From: Prevotella sp.
GTDB lineage: Bacteria; Bacteroidota; Bacteroidia; Bacteroidales; Dysgonomonadaceae
Length of the DNA stretch: 10,146 bases
Reading direction: 5' to 3'
Assembly: GCA_031260865.1 (NCBI GenBank)
Contig: JAISKQ010000096.1
Coordinates: 1-10,146, forward strand
The notes beneath the pieces were generated by a model. That model searched no databases. It saw nothing but the letters and a program-made list of their open reading frames with translations, and was not told where the DNA came from. This document shows, piece by piece, positions 6,207 through 10,146 of the stretch (position 1 is its first letter; each line of letters begins with the position of its first letter). Position numbers and translations under genes: made by a program.

Positions 6207-6214
6207 CAAAGATA
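6207..6214 (-). promoter_or_regulatory. Candidate -7 promoter element for rplY and its operon
   Basis: On the minus strand 6214-6207 reads TATCTTTG followed by CA, an exact match to the Bacteroidota -7 consensus TAnnTTTG. It would place the start of transcription near 6200 and give a leader of about 70 bases. A clear TTTG -33 element was not found at the usual spacing. Confidence 0.55.
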
Positions 6215-6264
6215 ATTATTTTGTTCGTATCTTCCTAAGAAACTGCATAAAAACTGTTTAATTT

Positions 6265-6310
6265 TTAGGGTCAAGCCATTAAAACAATGATTTTAACGCG
6301 TTGACCCTAA
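6265..6310 (-). terminator. 46-bp two-tier hairpin after the S46 peptidase gene
   Basis: TTAGGGTCAA (6265-6274) and TTGACCCTAA (6301-6310) form a perfect 10-bp outer stem. After a symmetric 4+4 internal loop, TTAAAA (6279-6284) and TTTTAA (6291-6296) form a 6-bp inner stem with a 6-base loop. It begins 50 bases past the peptidase stop and ends about 50 bases before the rplY -7 element, so a transcription terminator is the simplest reading. On the minus strand there is no U-tract directly after the stem: AAAATTAAACAG comes first, then five T. It could instead be a protein-binding palindrome or a small repeat element. Confidence 0.5.
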
Positions 6311-6360
6311 TTTAATTTCGACCGGTAAAGTATATCAATACAACACTTTAGCGTCTATCC

Positions 6361-8496
6361 TTATTTAGCGATTTTCAGTTCTTGAATAAGGCGAGGACAC
6401 TTCATTACTTTATCTATAATATATAATACATAGCGAATGTCCACATTAATACAGCGTTGTACCTTAGGTTCAAATAGGATATCTCCACTTAATGATTCCC
6501 AGTTGCCGTCGAACGCCAAGCCTATCAACTGCGCGTTGCCGTTAAATACCGGGCTACCGGAATTACCACCGGTAATATCATTGTTTGACAAGAAATCCAC
6601 GTGCATTGTACCGTCTTTATCGGCATATTGTCCGAAGTCGCCGGCTTTCAGGTCATCCAAGATATACTCTTGCACATCAAATTCGGGATCGCCCGGAATT
6701 TGTTTTTCAAGCACTCCCTGAGGAGTTGTATAATAATTGTAAGTGACGGCGTCGGCAGGTTTGTATCCGCCAACAGAGCCGTAGCTCAAGCGTTGAGTGA
6801 AATTAGCGTCGGGGTAGAATGCTTTATTGGGTTCCATTTCCATTAATCCCGTCATAAACAAGCGGCTTCCTTTTTCAATCTCCGGATAGCAAGGAGCTAA
6901 TGCCTGTCGCAATAAGTTTATACATGGTTCCAATGAATTAACCATAGCGATAGCCGGATCGTTGTTTATCGCTTCCGCGTCTCCACTCGCTATAAATTCC
7001 GCGGCGGCATCCAGGTTAGCGAATTTAGTATTGTTGTAGAACCATTCGGCATACTTATCATAATCGCCGCCAAATTCATCTGTAATAGTCGTGTAAACCG
7101 CCGGCAAGTATTCGGCGGGAACCCTTTCCGCATATATCTTTAACAGCGCGGGCATAACCTTGCGGTCTAATGACGGTTCGTAATCTTTATAGTATGAAGC
7201 TAAACGTCTTTTCAAGTCAGTCGCTTTCTCTTCACCTGTTTTACCGGCGCCCATTCTATCGGCATACACGGCTATATTTGCAAAGCGTATGATTTCTATA
7301 CCATTGTAGAATGTTTCAGATAAGTATGTTTGTACTTTCGCGGCATCCATCGTCGAAGAATAACCTTCTTTCAGCATAGGTAAAACATCGCCGTATTTAG
7401 CCTGAATCGCAGGTTTGGATGACGCCCATTTCGCAAATTGGGTTTCTAATTGTTCCTTATTTTTGATGACGCCCAACTTAGCTATAGCCTCGTTCATACC
7501 CATCGCGTTTTTCCAATAGTTTGAACTTCCGGCGTACTTTGAAGCGTACTTGATGCGGATAGCATCACTCGCGTTCATATCTTTTTTCCAGATGTCCTGT
7601 TTTGCTCCGCGCACTTCAATACGAGGTTTGTGTTCCGATTCCACCATCTGGGTAATGCCCCATGAAGTCATATAGCGTTCTGTACTACCGGGAAAACCGA
7701 TTGTCATCGCGTAATCGTTTTCTTTATAACCTTTTATTGATACGGGAACGGAATATTTCGGTGTATAAGGAACATTATCAGGGCTATAATCGGCAGCTCC
7801 ATTATCTTTATTGGCATATACACGGAATACGGAGAAGTCTCCCGTGTGGCGCGGCCACATCCAGTTGTCGGTTTCATCGCCGAACTTACCGACTGATGAA
7901 GGAGGAGTGAATACAAGCCTAACGTCTCTGAACACCTCGTATATCACAGCGTAATATTTATTCTGGGCATAAAAAGGGATTACCTGCGCCCTTAAGAATT
8001 TATTTCCCTTGTATTGTTCAAGATATACCTGTGAAAGAGAATCGACTTTCTTATCGCGTACATCTTCGCTATCATCCGCCAAGATGGTGGTAGTCACAAA
8101 AGCGGTGATATCTTCTGTCTTTTGAAGGAAAGCGATGGTTAAGCCTTCCGCCGGAAGTTCTTCCTGAAAAGACTGGCTGACAAATCCGTCTTTCAGGTAA
8201 TCGTGTTCCACCGAACTGAGTTTTTGGATATTGCCATATCCGCAATGATGATTGGTGAAAATCAGCCCTTGCCCCGAAACAGCGACACCTGTGCAGCCTC
8301 CGCCAAAAATAACGACCGCGTCTTTTAGTGACGGATTCGATTCACTATATAAACTATCTGTCGGGAATTTAAAGCCCAGCTCTTTCATTCGAGCTATACT
8401 TTGTTTGTTCAGCTCTTTCAGAAGCCACATTCCTTCATCTGCTTTTACCCCAATCGTGGTGAGGACAACAGCTAATATTAAAAACAATTTTCTCAT
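6361..8496 (-). CDS. S46-family dipeptidyl peptidase, DPP7 type, exported
   Basis: This serine exopeptidase releases dipeptides from peptide N-termini in the periplasm, feeding amino-acid use. A signal peptide (residues 1-19) has a hydrophobic core, with likely cleavage after VKA. The chymotrypsin-like triad is His84 in FTNHHCG, Asp220 in WPRHTGDF and Ser646 in GGNSGSP. Between the first two motifs and the serine lies the long helical domain (about 285-560) typical of S46. Position 664 (FDGNWE), 18 residues after the serine, is Gly. In the family Gly here goes with DPP7-type preference for hydrophobic P1 residues, and Arg with DPP11-type preference for Asp/Glu. At 711 residues it is full length. 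It has its own promoter (8564-8594) and is followed by a hairpin, so it is probably monocistronic. Confidence is high for the family and good for the DPP7 class. Confidence 0.95.
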   Translation of the reverse strand: MRKLFLILAVVLTTIGVKADEGMWLLKELNKQSIARMKELGFKFPTDSLYSESNPSLKDAVVIFGGGCTGVAVSGQGLIFTNHHCGYGNIQKLSSVEHDYLKDGFVSQSFQEELPAEGLTIAFLQKTEDITAFVTTTILADDSEDVRDKKVDSLSQVYLEQYKGNKFLRAQVIPFYAQNKYYAVIYEVFRDVRLVFTPPSSVGKFGDETDNWMWPRHTGDFSVFRVYANKDNGAADYSPDNVPYTPKYSVPVSIKGYKENDYAMTIGFPGSTERYMTSWGITQMVESEHKPRIEVRGAKQDIWKKDMNASDAIRIKYASKYAGSSNYWKNAMGMNEAIAKLGVIKNKEQLETQFAKWASSKPAIQAKYGDVLPMLKEGYSSTMDAAKVQTYLSETFYNGIEIIRFANIAVYADRMGAGKTGEEKATDLKRRLASYYKDYEPSLDRKVMPALLKIYAERVPAEYLPAVYTTITDEFGGDYDKYAEWFYNNTKFANLDAAAEFIASGDAEAINNDPAIAMVNSLEPCINLLRQALAPCYPEIEKGSRLFMTGLMEMEPNKAFYPDANFTQRLSYGSVGGYKPADAVTYNYYTTPQGVLEKQIPGDPEFDVQEYILDDLKAGDFGQYADKDGTMHVDFLSNNDITGGNSGSPVFNGNAQLIGLAFDGNWESLSGDILFEPKVQRCINVDIRYVLYIIDKVMKCPRLIQELKIAK

Positions 8497-8563
8497 AATA
8501 CTCTATATTTAAAATAATTTATTTTGTTCGCGGTTGTTTTTCGGATAAAATAACTTGACACGC

Positions 8564-8594
8564 CAAAGTTAGCAGATAATGACATCTTATCAAA
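8564..8594 (-). promoter_or_regulatory. Bacteroidota-type promoter for the S46 peptidase
   Basis: On the minus strand a TTTG -33 element (8594-8591) and a TAACTTTG -7 element (8571-8564, consensus TAnnTTTG) are separated by 19 bases, the expected spacing. This is the best promoter in the window. Transcription would begin near 8557, with a leader of about 60 bases to the ATG at 8496. Confidence 0.75.
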
Positions 8595-8667
8595 ATATTG
8601 ATATGTAACAACTTAAAATTCCGTGATGATTTTTGTCTCATTTCAATTCATATAAACAGTTACAACC

Positions 8668-10146
8668 TTACTTTCCCCTCTTGAAAAATCTATTGATAAC
8701 AGGTATTTCACTTAAAGGAAGATCCCGTTTTATAATGATAGCGGTAAAGGCCACAAGGAATACCGTTCTGTATGCCAGCCGCGACACCTCATTGTCAATT
8801 CGCGGATACATAGCCGCGATGTAAAAGACACCGGTCAAGATGAAATAAAAAAAGATATTTTTCAGGTCGTATTTTACTGGATAATATTTTTGTCCGATAA
8901 AGTATGACAACGTCATTATAATCAGGTTGCAGATGAACGTCGCCCACGCGCTTGCCATATATCCATAGATAGGGACGAAAATTATATTGATGGCGACCTG
9001 AAGGAAGCACCCGAACACAGAAAAATAAGCTCCGTATTTGGTCTTATCAGTTAACTTATACCATACCGACAGATTGAAATACATGCCGAAGAATATTTCG
9101 CCCAACATTGCTATGGGGACTACTCCAATTCCCTCCGTATAACTTTTGCCGATAATCTGTTTTATTATATCCAGATAGAACATTACGCCTAAGAAAACCA
9201 ACAAAGCGAAAATAACGAAATATTTCATCGCGTCGGCGTATGATTTTGTGCTGCCGCCCTCCTTATTTTTGCTGAAGAAAAACGGCTCGTAAGCATACCT
9301 GAACGCCTGTGTGAACATGGTTATGATTACCGTTATCTTCAAACAGGCATTATAGATACCCAGCTGGCTAAAAGCCTCATCCGGGCTGCTAAATAAGAAT
9401 TTGTAGGTTAATTGGGCGACTGTCTGGTTTATCACCCCCGCCAACCCTAAAATAAGCAGCGGAAACGAATATTTTAATATTTGCCTTAGCAATTTATTAT
9501 TAAACTGAAATTTCAACCCTTTCATAGCTATCGGTATCAACAGTAAAAGGACGACAAGGGTAGATAACAGATTTGCCAGGAAGATATATCCGATGCCTAT
9601 TTCGGAATGATAAAATTTATTTAACACAAAGTCGGGGAATGTTTCATTTACCCACGGGCAAATAACGAGGAACAATAAATTGAAAAACACATTAAGCCCA
9701 ATGAATATAAGTTTAAGCGAAGCGAAACGAATCGGTCTTTTCTGATGCCTCAGGTAAGCGAACGGAATGGTCATAAAGGCATCCAAAGCGACAACGATCG
9801 CCATCATCCATATATGTTCGGGATGCAGGGTATATCCCATCCATGTTGATATAGGCGAGATAAAGCAGAAACAGAGCAGGATAAATAGCAGCGACGTCGT
9901 GCCTAACGAAATGATGGAAGTCGCGTACACCTTATCCGTATCCACGCCTTTTTTATTCATAAAACGGAAAAAACCTGTTTCCATACCGTATGTCAGAAGT
10001 ATCATGAACAGGGCTGTGTATCCGTATATATAGCTTACTTTACCGTATTCTACCGTATCCGTAAATATATGTGTATGCAACGGGACAAGCGCCCAGTTTA
10101 AAATTCGACCGATAATACTGCTCAATCCATAGATCGCGGTATCTTT
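8668..10146 (-). CDS. Oligosaccharide flippase (Wzx/MOP superfamily), 5' end outside the window
   Basis: This polytopic inner-membrane protein probably flips a lipid-linked sugar unit across the membrane during surface polysaccharide or LPS assembly. The frame is open to the right edge. The residues before a TTG at 10125 read KDTAIYG and continue LSSIIGR, matching the usual N-terminal KDTAIYGLSSIIGR of these flippases. The true start is therefore probably some ten codons beyond the edge rather than at 10125. The 492 residues seen contain about 12-14 hydrophobic segments, for example LFMILLTYGMETGFFRFM early, the long run after ILKYSFPLLILGLAGVINQT mid-protein, and VAINIIFVPIYGYMASAWAT late. 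The cytoplasmic end is basic (RFFKRGK). The early FRFMNKKG and mid KNKEGGS loops fit family topology. No glycosyltransferase is visible nearby, so its substrate cannot be told. The 171-bp gap to the next gene holds that gene's promoter. Confidence 0.9.
   Translation of the reverse strand, partial: KDTAIYGLSSIIGRILNWALVPLHTHIFTDTVEYGKVSYIYGYTALFMILLTYGMETGFFRFMNKKGVDTDKVYATSIISLGTTSLLFILLCFCFISPISTWMGYTLHPEHIWMMAIVVALDAFMTIPFAYLRHQKRPIRFASLKLIFIGLNVFFNLLFLVICPWVNETFPDFVLNKFYHSEIGIGYIFLANLLSTLVVLLLLIPIAMKGLKFQFNNKLLRQILKYSFPLLILGLAGVINQTVAQLTYKFLFSSPDEAFSQLGIYNACLKITVIITMFTQAFRYAYEPFFFSKNKEGGSTKSYADAMKYFVIFALLVFLGVMFYLDIIKQIIGKSYTEGIGVVPIAMLGEIFFGMYFNLSVWYKLTDKTKYGAYFSVFGCFLQVAINIIFVPIYGYMASAWATFICNLIIMTLSYFIGQKYYPVKYDLKNIFFYFILTGVFYIAAMYPRIDNEVSRLAYRTVFLVAFTAIIIKRDLPLSEIPVINRFFKRGK

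Noticed and set aside
10123..10125. TTG as the start codon of the flippase
   Set aside because: The frame stays open to the window edge and the preceding residues KDTAIYG belong to the conserved N-terminus of these flippases, so the real start lies outside the window.

Overview
The window looks like a stretch of Bacteroidales (phylum Bacteroidota) chromosome. The evidence is an S46 dipeptidyl peptidase, the order rplY-pth-Hsp15-like gene, TAnnTTTG-type -7 promoter elements with a matching TTTG -33 element, AT-rich leaders without Shine-Dalgarno sequences, and a Bacteroidota-style oligosaccharide flippase. A Dysgonomonadaceae- or Tannerellaceae-like host is possible, but that is only a guess. 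No tRNA, rRNA, CRISPR array, transposase or integrase gene was seen.

All large genes lie on the minus strand, so transcription runs from right to left. At the right edge is a flippase missing its first codons (8668-10146). Next comes a secreted S46 peptidase of the DPP7 type (6361-8496) with a well-formed promoter (8564-8594). A long hairpin (6265-6310) separates it from a translation cluster: ribosomal protein L25 (5549-6127), peptidyl-tRNA hydrolase (4905-5468) and an Hsp15-like S4 RNA-binding protein (4440-4865). After about 900 bases without a large gene come a 576-residue P-loop protein that resembles the catalytic half of PEP carboxykinase (1801-3531) and the first 547 codons of PEP carboxylase (1-1641, running off the left edge).

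The most irregular part is 3532-4439. The last 12 codons of the Hsp15-like gene are duplicated exactly, as a 36-bp direct repeat at 4031-4066 and 4440-4475. Between the copies is a plus-strand 39-codon fragment that reads like the start of an AbiEi-type antitoxin, with its own promoter-like element. This looks like the scar of a small mobile or defence element at the 3' end of the gene. A very acidic 44-residue plus-strand ORF (3862-3996) lies just outside the repeats.

Two intergenic gaps carry degenerate 7-bp tandem repeats (1717-1795 and 5484-5525). The two central-metabolism genes at the left meet at the PEP/oxaloacetate node. One is a true PEP carboxylase. The other keeps PEPCK-like nucleotide- and metal-binding residues on an unfamiliar N-terminal half, and its function is open. 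I see no complete novel defence or mobile system. The PEPCK-like protein and the repeat-bounded AbiEi scar are the items most worth following up.
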